Translations under genes and position numbers: made by a program
Shown: positions 16,936 to 23,351 of the stretch, one piece after another
How positions within the stretch are numbered: position 1 is the stretch's first letter
Layout of the letters: every line of letters begins with the position of its first letter
Notes under the pieces: generated by a model
Told to the model about the DNA's origin: nothing
What the model saw: the letters and a program-made list of their open reading frames with translations, nothing else
Databases searched by the model: none
Virus record (IMG/VR): IMGVR_UViG_3300048591_000753
Coordinates: 1 to 39,893 of that record
From: a virus
Length of the DNA: 39,893 bases
Reading direction: 5' to 3' (one strand)

Positions 16936-17243
16936 TCCTGATTCAGCCCGGCCAAAACACCTACACGTACCGAGTCCCCCGCCCCCTTACGGAGGTGGGG
17001 GATTATTTGCTCGTGGAATTTTGGAACCCCAAAGACTGCGTAGCGTTCTTCTCCGTTCAACAGCCCGAACGCTGCAAACAATACACAGACGTGGTTTTTG
17101 ACCTGTCTAACAAGGAATGTGGGTACTATCTGCTCAACATTTGGCAGCAGGTATCCGACACCAACCTCGATCCGTCGCTTGCCGATTCTCATTTTGTCCG
17201 TAATTTGGGCGTTCAACTTGTATGTCCCACCTGCTCGGCGTAG
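16932..17243 (+). CDS. Small virion-module protein between tail protein and portal
   Basis: A 103-residue protein beginning MILIQPGQNTYTYRVPRPL. Alternating polar and aromatic strands (GDYLLVEFWNPKDCVAFFSV, YYLLNIWQQV) suggest an all-beta fold. It carries CPTCSA at its end and other cysteines, like its neighbours. It starts in an ATGA overlap with the preceding gene and overlaps the portal gene by 22 bases. A similar small beta protein often accompanies structural genes in Bacteroidota phages, but I cannot name its role. A neck or head-decoration part is possible. Confidence 0.7.
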   Translation: MILIQPGQNTYTYRVPRPLTEVGDYLLVEFWNPKDCVAFFSVQQPERCKQYTDVVFDLSNKECGYYLLNIWQQVSDTNLDPSLADSHFVRNLGVQLVCPTCSA

Positions 17244-18577
17244 CCGCAACCCCCAACACGCGCTCATGGGCGCAAGAAGATGACCAGCGGCACCGTTGGC
17301 AGGCCCTCCCGTGGGTGCCTTGGGGCGTTGATAAGGACTGGGGCAATTTGTACCCGGACAAAATCGAAAGTTTGTTCGTTCGTTCGTCCATCCTTAACCG
17401 CGTTGCAACCGACAACGCGGATGGCATCGTCGGACAAGGGCTTGTTTTTGAGGGGCCGGATGCTGCTTTGGCCGATCAATTGTTTGCAGCCGCCGGAATT
17501 GACATCGAATTTCTGACCCGTTGCGCTCAGGACATTTCGCTTTTCAACGGGTTCACTTGTCAAGTGACGATGGCAAACGACCCCGAACGGGGGGTTATCC
17601 CCGCTCGGTTTCGTCACCAGAAAATCTCTCGCGTGCGGGTCGAACGTCCCGGCAAGTCGCCGGAACCGACGGCTTACTACATCTCGCCGGACTGGAAAGG
17701 GGTTAACAAACATGACGGTTCCACCGTCTACGGATACGAGGAACGCAACCCAACAGCCCCGGTAGCCGGGCAGGAACCGATCCCCTTTGTGTCTGCCAAA
17801 CCCGTTCGGGTGTTGGGGTACGGGGTTCGCTTGCGGGAAAAGGTTCAACTTTATTACGGATTCTTATACAGCCCCGCCACTGACTTCTATCCCTTGCCGG
17901 ATGCCGAGTGCTGCTACGATGCGCTTGCTGCTTATATTGAGATTGTCGAATATCAGCGGAGGTACGTTGCTAACAATATGTCGCTGGGTGGTATCTTGGA
18001 GGTTCCGTTTTCCCCGGCGGCAACCAACGCCGGACAAGCCTACACAGACGAAGACCTTGCCGCACAGAAATTGATCCAAGCTGAATACACCAGCAAGCTC
18101 ACTGGGTCAATGAACGCCGGGAAAACGGCCATTGTGTTTTTGGACAGGCGCGTTACCGGGCCGGACGGTGCGTCGGAAGGGATTCGCTTTGTCCAACCCA
18201 TCCAAGACAACAACGATAAGAAGTTTTTAGAGGTGCTTAAGTCTGTCGGACAGACCTGTCTGGTTGGCTTGCGCGTCGTCGCCGGGGAACTCTATGGCCT
18301 TCAATCGCTGGGCGGCTTCACTTCGCAGAGCGAACACCTGCTGGCCGCTTATGAGTTGACTGAAAAGAAAGTCATCGCCCCCAAACGGTCTGTGCTGTTG
18401 CGGTTCCTTAATCGCATAGCCGCCGATATGGGGTTGGATGTTTTGGTTGCACTGAAACCCGCGCCGCCCGTGTCCCGCCTGTTGACGCAAGACATGGTAG
18501 CCGCCGGGGTTGTGAGTGTGGACGAACTCAGGCAGGCCATCGGGTTGGAGCCACTTCAATCTACCGTTGCCGAATGA
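17222..18577 (+). CDS. Portal protein
   Basis: A 451-residue protein with the layout of phage portals. It has a long N-terminal arm (YPDKIESLFVRSSILNRVATDNADGIVGQGL), a beta wing around residues 90-200 (FNGFTCQVTMANDPERGVIPARFRHQKISRVRVE), and a long helical stem and crown region (CYDALAAYIEIVEYQRRYVANNMSLGGILEV ... DNNDKKFLEVLKSVGQTCLVGLRVVAGELYGLQ). Twelve copies would form the ring through which DNA enters and to which terminase and the tail attach. The ATG was taken at 17222, inside the end of the previous gene. The C-terminus overlaps the connector gene in an ATGA. It is somewhat shorter than lambda-type portals. Confidence 0.87.
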   Translation: MSHLLGVAATPNTRSWAQEDDQRHRWQALPWVPWGVDKDWGNLYPDKIESLFVRSSILNRVATDNADGIVGQGLVFEGPDAALADQLFAAAGIDIEFLTRCAQDISLFNGFTCQVTMANDPERGVIPARFRHQKISRVRVERPGKSPEPTAYYISPDWKGVNKHDGSTVYGYEERNPTAPVAGQEPIPFVSAKPVRVLGYGVRLREKVQLYYGFLYSPATDFYPLPDAECCYDALAAYIEIVEYQRRYVANNMSLGGILEVPFSPAATNAGQAYTDEDLAAQKLIQAEYTSKLTGSMNAGKTAIVFLDRRVTGPDGASEGIRFVQPIQDNNDKKFLEVLKSVGQTCLVGLRVVAGELYGLQSLGGFTSQSEHLLAAYELTEKKVIAPKRSVLLRFLNRIAADMGLDVLVALKPAPPVSRLLTQDMVAAGVVSVDELRQAIGLEPLQSTVAE

Positions 18578-19173
18578 GTTGCTGCAAGTGCCTCCTAATT
18601 TCGGAAGAGTGTTTCCGAGCAACCGTCCCCAACGTGGACGACAACGTTACTTTCGCCCAGCTTCAAAGCGCGTTTCGACTTGCGCATGATCGGGACATAG
18701 CTCCCCTAATCGGACAAGACTGTGCCGACTTGTATTGCGCTTACAGGGATGCCCCGCCTGTTGACCCGTCCCCGGAGTGGGACGAGTGGGTGCTGCTGCA
18801 AATTTTGGTGGCACAGTTGCAAGACCTTGGAAGTTGGGCGATCTACGTTCGGTATTTGGAGTCCTTCCCAACAGGCCGGGCGATGGCAGCCGGAATTGCT
18901 TTTGCGCCAGACGGCGAAAATTCAAACGTTGCCAACGAATATAAGGTTGTGACCTCACTGAAAACAACGGCGTTGGACAACTACAATTTCTACGTGTCCG
19001 AGTTCAACCGCTGGCTAGGCTCCACCAACCCCGCCACCTCCGAACCGTGGCGTAACTCTTTCGACTGCCTGCCAACTGTGGACGCTTGTTCCGGCGGCGG
19101 CGTTGTCTATCGCCCCCCGGTTCTCGCTACGTTGGGCTGCAATCCACCTCCTCTTTACCCGAAATTGCCATGA
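18574..19173 (+). CDS. Head-tail connector protein
   Basis: A 199-residue protein starting MSCCKCLLISEECFRATVPNVDDNV, with four cysteines in its first 13 residues. The DIAPLIGQDCADLYCAY stretch followed by helices (WVLLQILVAQLQDLGSWAIYVRYLESF) matches the helical connectors encoded after portals in Bacteroidota phages (DUF6712-like group, by memory). These join the portal to the tail. It overlaps portal by 4 bases and the holin gene by 4 bases. The C-terminal tail (GCNPPPLYPKLP) is proline-rich. The assignment rests on position plus fold pattern, since sequence identity in this group is low. Confidence 0.65.
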   Translation: MSCCKCLLISEECFRATVPNVDDNVTFAQLQSAFRLAHDRDIAPLIGQDCADLYCAYRDAPPVDPSPEWDEWVLLQILVAQLQDLGSWAIYVRYLESFPTGRAMAAGIAFAPDGENSNVANEYKVVTSLKTTALDNYNFYVSEFNRWLGSTNPATSEPWRNSFDCLPTVDACSGGGVVYRPPVLATLGCNPPPLYPKLP

Positions 19174-19667
19174 GACTATTCGCTTACCTAATTTGGGAGT
19201 CGCTTAAACCGTTCGGCGACTACTTCAAAGCCGCAATTTTCGGAGTGACGTTGGCACCATGGATCAAAGCACTGGCCGAGACTCTCTGGGGCGACCTGCA
19301 ATTCAGCCTTTCGATGGCCATAGTCGTCGGTGCCAACGCCCTTTTGAAGTTCGCTGTTGACTTCAAATACAAACGGCTCGGATACAAGCCCTTCGTTTCG
19401 GCGTTGGGCCTTGTCTGCGTTTACGCTATCGCGCTCGTGGTTTTTCACCAAGCCGCAAAGTCAAGTAGCCTCATGTCTTGGTTGGATGCGGCCATCTATG
19501 GGGCCATTATGGCCGTCGAGTGCCTGCGTTGCATCGAGTCTTTGGCCCATTTGGGGATCGTGGTGCCGTCCTTTATTAAGGTGCGGCTTCGTTCCTTCAC
19601 TGACACGGGCGAACCCGTAGCGGTTCCCACAGAGTCCCAAAACTTCCCACCGCCGCCCGCCGCATGA
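19170..19667 (+). CDS. Holin, phage_holin_4-like
   Basis: A 165-residue membrane protein. The ATG at 19170 overlaps the connector stop and removes 28 upstream residues that would not belong. About three membrane segments are visible: residues 45-62 (LSMAIVVGANALLKFAV), 76-93 (SALGLVCVYAIALVVFH) and 102-128 (a longer hydrophobic stretch with YGAIMAVECL). An amphipathic N-terminus and a charged, proline-rich tail (NFPPPPAA) complete it. The order of segments resembles the Cph1/phage_holin_4 group. It would form the membrane hole that lets the leaderless-of-signal endolysin (11771) reach peptidoglycan. Its stop overlaps the spanin gene. Confidence 0.75.
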   Translation: MRLFAYLIWESLKPFGDYFKAAIFGVTLAPWIKALAETLWGDLQFSLSMAIVVGANALLKFAVDFKYKRLGYKPFVSALGLVCVYAIALVVFHQAAKSSSLMSWLDAAIYGAIMAVECLRCIESLAHLGIVVPSFIKVRLRSFTDTGEPVAVPTESQNFPPPPAA

Positions 19668-20164
19668 GCCTGCCAAACGTCGGACAAAAAACGGCCTTTT
19701 TTGTCGCAACTTTTGCACTCGTTTCTGTCCTGTTGGGCGCGTGTTGCGGCCCGCAAGTCGTCACCCAGGCCCGCGTGGTGGTGCGAGACACAACCGTCAC
19801 CATCCCCGCCGTCGTATCGGCGGATACTCTGTGCCATGAGGAGGCCGAGGCTATTGCACACGCTATTCTATCTGTGGACAGTGTGCGTCCCACACCATCG
19901 GCTACGCTGGTGGATACGGCAACGGGTGTGGTGGTGACGCTATCCGTCACACCGTCCGGCGGTTTGGCCGTCCGCACAGTGACGCCCAAACGCACCGCCA
20001 CCATTCGCGGTGCGATCCGAGACTCGACTGTTGTCGTCACCGTGTCCGCCAAAGGCAAGCCCCCTAACGCACGCGCCGGATGGATCGGGTTCGCCATCGG
20101 CCTTGCCGTCGGTGCCGTCCTTTCCCTTGTCGGAATCATTCTTTTCAGACGCTTAACTTCCTGA
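19664..20164 (+). CDS. One-protein spanin (u-spanin)
   Basis: A 166-residue envelope protein with both spanin anchors in one chain. The N-terminus is a lipoprotein signal with hydrophobic core TAFFVATFALVSVLLGAC and lipobox LGAC (Cys27), so it should be lipidated in the outer membrane. The middle is beta-strand-rich (TTVTIPAVV, GVVVTLSVTPSGGLAVRTV, DSTVVVTVSA). The C-terminus has a single membrane helix (GWIGFAIGLAVGAVLSLVGIIL) and a short positive tail RRLTS, fitting an inner-membrane anchor. This is the T1 gp11-type layout used to fuse inner and outer membranes at lysis, and it implies a Gram-negative host. It follows the holin with a 4-base overlap. Confidence 0.82.
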   Translation: MSLPNVGQKTAFFVATFALVSVLLGACCGPQVVTQARVVVRDTTVTIPAVVSADTLCHEEAEAIAHAILSVDSVRPTPSATLVDTATGVVVTLSVTPSGGLAVRTVTPKRTATIRGAIRDSTVVVTVSAKGKPPNARAGWIGFAIGLAVGAVLSLVGIILFRRLTS

Positions 20165-20168
20165 CTCT

Positions 20169-20321
20169 ATGGCCGAAATGATTGTGCGGGGGTTCAACAA
20201 AAAACTGTGGGGGCCACCAGACGCATCGGCACCCGCCGCCGAACCCAAAACCGAAACCACGACAAAGAAGAAATGCAAAACGTGTGGAGCAAAATCGCCG
20301 ACCCCGCCGCCGCCTGCTTGA
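20169..20321 (+). CDS. 50-residue protein with CxxC knuckle
   Basis: A short gene starting 4 bases after the spanin stop. The product begins MAEMIVRGFNKKLWG, has a low-complexity proline/alanine/threonine linker, and then KKKCKTCGAKSPTPPPP. The CKTC motif could bind zinc with a partner or form a disulfide. Its last 49 bases overlap the start of the next gene in another frame. No function is recognised. The frame is supported by tight spacing and ordinary codon use. It probably belongs to the lysis cassette or to virion assembly. Confidence 0.55.
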   Translation: MAEMIVRGFNKKLWGPPDASAPAAEPKTETTTKKKCKTCGAKSPTPPPPA

Positions 20322-20602
20322 TCGCATGGCTTGCGGCTTGCCTAACTTATTGTTTCACCTATGCCATCATGCCGGGGGAGGCGTTCGCTTTTTGGGGCCG
20401 CGTCGTTAGGCGTGCCGCCGAACGCGGGGGCTGGCGGATGCACCTTGTCAAGCCGTTGGGCGGATGCGATTTTTGCACGGCTTTCTGGGTCGGTTGCGGT
20501 TGCGCCGTTGCCGCCGGGCTTGACTGGTGGTGCGTGCCGTTAACAGGTGCCGCGTCCGCCGTCGCCGTTGTCAAGGTTAACGAGTGGCTCAGTTCGATAT
20601 GA
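20273..20602 (+). CDS. Small membrane protein with GCDFCTAFW motif
   Basis: A 109-residue integral membrane protein. Residues 12-33 form a first hydrophobic helix, and residues 65-85 carry PLGGCDFCTAFWVGCGCAV, the cysteine-centred helix known from DUF1360-like small membrane proteins (C..C..FW). A third hydrophobic segment follows (LTGAASAVAVV). The ATG at 20273 was chosen because the hydrophobic start begins there and an earlier start would lie in a basic linker of the gene at 20169, which it overlaps by 49 bases. Such proteins are common beside phage lysis genes and may modulate the holin, though no mechanism is established. A terminator follows. Confidence 0.7.
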   Translation: MQNVWSKIADPAAACLIAWLAACLTYCFTYAIMPGEAFAFWGRVVRRAAERGGWRMHLVKPLGGCDFCTAFWVGCGCAVAAGLDWWCVPLTGAASAVAVVKVNEWLSSI

Positions 20603-20629
20603 ATCGTTTTCTTGTTGTTTTTCATGTGT

Positions 20630-20659
20630 AAAAATCCGGCGTTTGTCGGATTTTTTTTG
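20630..20659 (+). terminator. Terminator of the structural/lysis operon
   Basis: AAAAATCCG (20630-20638) pairs perfectly with CGGATTTTT (20647-20655), loop GCGTTTGT, in an extended T run. With a 9-bp stem of this A-rich kind it could work from both sides. The -7 box of the next gene begins at 20660, right behind the T run. Confidence 0.85.
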
Positions 20660-20667
20660 TACGTTTG
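20660..20667 (+). promoter_or_regulatory. -7 box for leaderless regulator mRNA
   Basis: TACGTTTG (20660-20667) matches TAnnTTTG exactly. The ATG follows after 5 bases (CGGGC). A clear -33 TTG at 20 bases is lacking; the nearest, TTG at 20643-20645 inside the terminator loop, gives only 14 bases, so the promoter may be weak or factor-dependent. Confidence 0.55.
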
Positions 20668-20672
20668 CGGGC

Positions 20673-21113
20673 ATGACCAGACTCGAAATTTTAGCAATGT
20701 GGAAAGCCGCCGCACAAGCGGACGGCCTGACTGTGGAAGACGTCCACACGCATTCACAGATGCCGCTAGACCGCCTCCGCAGGGCGTGGGACGGCTCCAT
20801 TGAAGACGGCTCGCATGGAGCCACCACGGGATACATAGTGCAACTGTTTCGCGCCATCGGGCGAACGGCGACGTTTGCCGTTGCAGGCATGGAAGACGTG
20901 ACCCCTCACATAGCGGGGCCGTGCGGGCGGTTGGCAGAAGCCATATATAAGGAGCGAACCAAGAGACACTGGGGGCAAGTGGACGTATCGGCAGCGGCGG
21001 GCGTGTCGAGGGTGTCCGTCCACAACGTGGAGAGGGGCCGAACCATCGCATGGTCTACGATTGAGCGGGTGTGTGAGGCGTTGGGGCTGGAACCCGTGTG
21101 CGTCGTGGAATAG
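20673..21113 (+). CDS. Two-domain HTH transcription regulator
   Basis: A 146-residue protein. The N-terminal half (MTRLEILAMWKAAAQADGLTVEDVHTHSQMPLDRLRRAW) looks like a degenerate helix-turn-helix. The C-terminal half (AIYKERTKRHWGQVDVSAAAGVSRVSVHNVERGRTIAW) is a recognisable Cro/C1-type HTH with the usual Q/A/AGVS-x-S-V-x-x-x-E-x-G pattern. Pairing two HTH units suits binding of a dyad operator. It is coded alone between a terminator and promoter P3 and starts leaderless, so it may control P3 and the three similar cassettes P1, P2 and P4. It has no peptidase or dimerisation domain of the classical lysogeny repressors. The regulatory target is inferred. Confidence 0.75.
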   Translation: MTRLEILAMWKAAAQADGLTVEDVHTHSQMPLDRLRRAWDGSIEDGSHGATTGYIVQLFRAIGRTATFAVAGMEDVTPHIAGPCGRLAEAIYKERTKRHWGQVDVSAAAGVSRVSVHNVERGRTIAWSTIERVCEALGLEPVCVVE

Positions 21114-21116
21114 GGG

Positions 21117-21182
21117 TATTCCCCTGTTTTCGGAAATAATTTTACAAACGCTTGACACGGATTGATTAGCCCCCTACCTTTG
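21117..21182 (+). promoter_or_regulatory. Promoter-operator cassette P3 (early operon)
   Basis: A dyad TATTCC...GGAAATA (21117-21138), AAACGCTTGACAC with TTG at 21152-21154, 20-base spacer and TACCTTTG (21175-21182). The following TCCCATTCACTAACGC is identical to the P2 leader. It begins immediately after the stop codon of the HTH gene and drives 21208-30007. Confidence 0.88.
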
Positions 21183-21207
21183 TCCCATTCACTAACGCCA
21201 CCCGCTC

Positions 21208-21864
21208 ATGCGCCCCGCTCTCCTCCACCCCTCAATCTACCCCGAAACGCTGCTGGCCCAAATGGCTAGCTGCTTGTTGGAAGACTCGCTGTTTTTCACC
21301 TATGTCTGCCAGAAAGGGTACCCGTTTTCCACCCCGTCCGGCACAGTTTGCATCAGTACGTGCGACACGCCCGGCCATTGCATCGAATGGCAGCCGGGCC
21401 GGGGGTGGGAACTGGAGGTCATTCGCACTTGCACCGTGCAAGGCGCAACCGCAACGGTTGCCATCCCCGTCCCGTTCGGGGAAACAATCCACGCCGCCCG
21501 GCACCTTTGGGATGCCTTGCGAGATACGGTCATGGAAGCCGTTCGCGGTCAATGGGAGGACGTTGCAGACCGTCCCCGCGCCGATAAATGGCAGATTCAG
21601 GACATCGCTTTGGAGCGGTTCCCCGTTGCCTTAACGGGGTTCCGCGTCGAACGCAGGCCGGACAACGAGGCGGTGACGTTCTCTTTTCTGGACAAGGCCG
21701 GCGATGTGTACGCCGTGTCCGATCTCGCCATGTCCGCCTCTGTGGACAGGCTGATTGAATGTCTGGAGGGCGAACGTTACGAGGCCGAACGCGCCGCCTC
21801 TTTCGACCTGCAAAAGGAAGACTTGGAACATCGCACGCCCGTCGCTTTCGGCGGGACGCTTTAG
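21208..21864 (+). CDS. First protein of the early operon, unknown function
   Basis: A 218-residue acidic protein beginning MRPALLHPSIYPETLLAQMASC. Parts look like a mixed alpha/beta fold (VCISTCDTPGHCIEWQPGRGWELEVIRT; DNEAVTFSFLDKAGDVYAVSDLAM), but I do not recognise the family. The ATG follows the P3 -7 box by 25 bases. Its stop codon TAG supplies the first base of the first hammerhead ribozyme, so cleavage would leave this mRNA ending in a stable hairpin 22 bases after the stop. As an immediate early product it may act in host takeover or control of the operon. Confidence 0.75.
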   Translation: MRPALLHPSIYPETLLAQMASCLLEDSLFFTYVCQKGYPFSTPSGTVCISTCDTPGHCIEWQPGRGWELEVIRTCTVQGATATVAIPVPFGETIHAARHLWDALRDTVMEAVRGQWEDVADRPRADKWQIQDIALERFPVALTGFRVERRPDNEAVTFSFLDKAGDVYAVSDLAMSASVDRLIECLEGERYEAERAASFDLQKEDLEHRTPVAFGGTL

Positions 21865-21923
21865 CCGAAACGGGGGAAACCCCGTCCACCGGACATAACC
21901 CCCCGGTGCCGATGAGGCAGGTT
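21864..21923 (+). ncRNA. Hammerhead ribozyme, type II, copy 1
   Basis: The strand reads GCC-GAAA, stem III ACGGGG/CCCCGU with a GAAA tetraloop (21870-21885), cleavage base C17 at 21886, stem I CACCGG/CCGGUG (21887-21892 with 21903-21908), core CCGAUGA (21909-21915) and GGC (21916-21918), which closes a 3-bp stem II with GCC (21864-21866). Loop I AACC (21897-21900) can pair with GGUU (21920-21923) as a pseudoknot. All core positions match the hammerhead consensus except C for U at position 4 of CUGAUGA, which should lower activity. Predicted cut is after 21886, between the gene at 21208 and that at 21937. Confidence 0.87.
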
Positions 21924-21936
21924 CGCCGATTGTTTT

Positions 21937-22464
21937 ATGGAGACACCACTACCAACAATGCAAGATATTTTCAAGCTGTGGGACTTGAGAATTTGGGCAC
22001 CTTTCATCATATCGCAGATCGAAAAAAGGGACAACACCAAAAAACATATGCACGGTTTCCGTGAAGGATACCGTGCTTGCCTTGTGAAAGTGCAAGAGGT
22101 TTTGATTACCGCATCCTTTGGATACGAGAACGCTATCCAGACACTCATGGAAAGCGACGAGAACTATATGGACTTTGATGACTATGCCTCCACTTATGAC
22201 GTTGAACAATCCGATGACATGGAAGAAAATGACTTCGCTATTTTCCCCCCTATTTGGTACACTTCTGCGAATGGGATACACATCATGGAAGATAACGGGG
22301 ACGTTGCCGTTCTTGTCTATTGCATTGATGGCATGATATTCAGGATATGGGCGGTTAACCAATTGTTTAACGACATTCATGACAAATGCTTCCTCACTCT
22401 ATCCGATGCTATGGGATGTGCAAACGGTCATCCTAATCTCTTGCAATGGAGAGATGACGCATAA
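21937..22464 (+). CDS. Unknown gene flanked by two hammerhead ribozymes
   Basis: A 175-residue acidic protein (METPLPTMQDIFKLWDLRIWAP...). Its middle is very acidic (ESDENYMDFDDYASTYDVEQ then SDDMEENDFAIF), followed by a beta-like segment with NGIHIMEDNGDVAVLVYCI. I recognise no family. Its codons are visibly more AT-rich than those of the genes around it, which suggests separate arrival. It lies exactly between two ribozymes that would cut it out of the operon mRNA as a 606-base RNA (21887-22492). An alternative start is the ATG seven codons downstream. Charge resembles DNA-mimic or anti-defence proteins, but that is speculation. Confidence 0.75.
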   Translation: METPLPTMQDIFKLWDLRIWAPFIISQIEKRDNTKKHMHGFREGYRACLVKVQEVLITASFGYENAIQTLMESDENYMDFDDYASTYDVEQSDDMEENDFAIFPPIWYTSANGIHIMEDNGDVAVLVYCIDGMIFRIWAVNQLFNDIHDKCFLTLSDAMGCANGHPNLLQWRDDA

Positions 22465-22468
22465 CTAA

Positions 22469-22530
22469 GCCGAAACGGGGGGGAACCCCGTCGGTTGGGA
22501 GCGACCGCCCCAGCCCTGATGAGGCAGGTC
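22469..22530 (+). ncRNA. Hammerhead ribozyme, type II, copy 2
   Basis: GCC (22469-22471) and GAAA are followed by stem III ACGGGG/CCCCGU (22475-22480 with 22486-22491), C17 at 22492, stem I GGUUGGG/CCCAGCC (22493-22499 with 22509-22515), the exact core CUGAUGA (22516-22522) and GGC closing stem II. Loop I GACC (22503-22506) pairs with GGUC (22527-22530). Every conserved core base of the hammerhead is present. Stem I and the pseudoknot differ in sequence from copy 1 but keep pairing. Predicted cut after 22492 would leave the recT mRNA with a 5'-OH and a hairpin 43 bases before its ATG. Confidence 0.93.
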
Positions 22531-22535
22531 ACAAA

Positions 22536-23351
22536 ATGGAAATTGAGGAACTGTTAAAACTTACCGCCGAACGCTGCCAGACGGCGGACGGTGCGTTACC
22601 GCCGCCTTATTTGGTGCGGCAAGTTGTCGAGATGTGCGAACGCGCAGGCGTTAGCCCTCTCGAAAAATGGATTTACCTAATCTTGCGAGGCGGTAAATGG
22701 TCGGTCGAACCGTCCATCAATTGGGTTCGCTTGGTTGCCGAAAGAACAGGCCGATATATGGGGGTCACAGAGACGCTCTGGCTCGACGAAAACGGCAACT
22801 GGCTAGACTATTGGATCGCGAATTACCCCCCGCTAGCGGCAAAGAAAGGGGTCTATATCGCAGGCAACGCCAAGCCTAGCTACGGCACCGCAAACAAAGA
22901 AATGGCAGGGTCGGGGCCGATGTGGAAGAAGTACTCGGCCCATATGCTGGCCAAAGTTGCCGAACGCATCGCGCTGCAAACCGCGTTCCCCGCCGAAGTT
23001 GGGGCGGACGTTTCGGAGATCGAAATGGACGCGGCGCATGAAAGCAAGCCCGAAGTGCAAGCCCCCCCGAAAAAGGAAATCGTCCTGCCAACGGCGGCAC
23101 AGTGGGACGAACTGAGAAATATCCTTGCCCATCCGTGCATATCGGACGCGGCACGGGAACAGGCACTGCAAGTTGCGGGCAAGGCTATGTCCAAATCCGA
23201 AATGCAAAAGGTCGTCAAACAGACCGAGCTTTGGGCCGCTGACAAGGTGGCCAAATACGAAGCCGCCCAACAGGCACCGCCCGCTCCCGAAGTTCAACAA
23301 CCCGAAACCGACGACGACGAAGTCGTGATGCACCATGAAGTGCCCCGCTGA
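22536..23351 (+). CDS. recT: RecT/Bet-type single-strand annealing protein
   Basis: A 271-residue recombinase. SVEPSINWVRLVAERTGRYMG and SYGTANKEMAGSGPMWKKYSAHMLAKVAERIALQTAFP are the conserved core of phage RecT/Bet annealases, which pair homologous single strands produced by the partner exonuclease. A linker follows about residue 165, then a helical C-terminal part rich in alanine and glutamine. The last 13 residues, DDDEVVMHHEVPR, recur almost exactly at the end of the unrelated protein at 31282. The ATG lies 5 bases after the ribozyme pseudoknot strand, and the end overlaps the exonuclease gene by 17 bases. Confidence 0.88.
   Translation: MEIEELLKLTAERCQTADGALPPPYLVRQVVEMCERAGVSPLEKWIYLILRGGKWSVEPSINWVRLVAERTGRYMGVTETLWLDENGNWLDYWIANYPPLAAKKGVYIAGNAKPSYGTANKEMAGSGPMWKKYSAHMLAKVAERIALQTAFPAEVGADVSEIEMDAAHESKPEVQAPPKKEIVLPTAAQWDELRNILAHPCISDAAREQALQVAGKAMSKSEMQKVVKQTELWAADKVAKYEAAQQAPPAPEVQQPETDDDEVVMHHEVPR

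Noticed and set aside
21304-21533. Long frames on the minus strand within many genes
   Set aside because: High-GC coding DNA with third-position bias leaves long antisense frames. None has a recognisable motif, promoter or spacing, while the + strand genes have all three.
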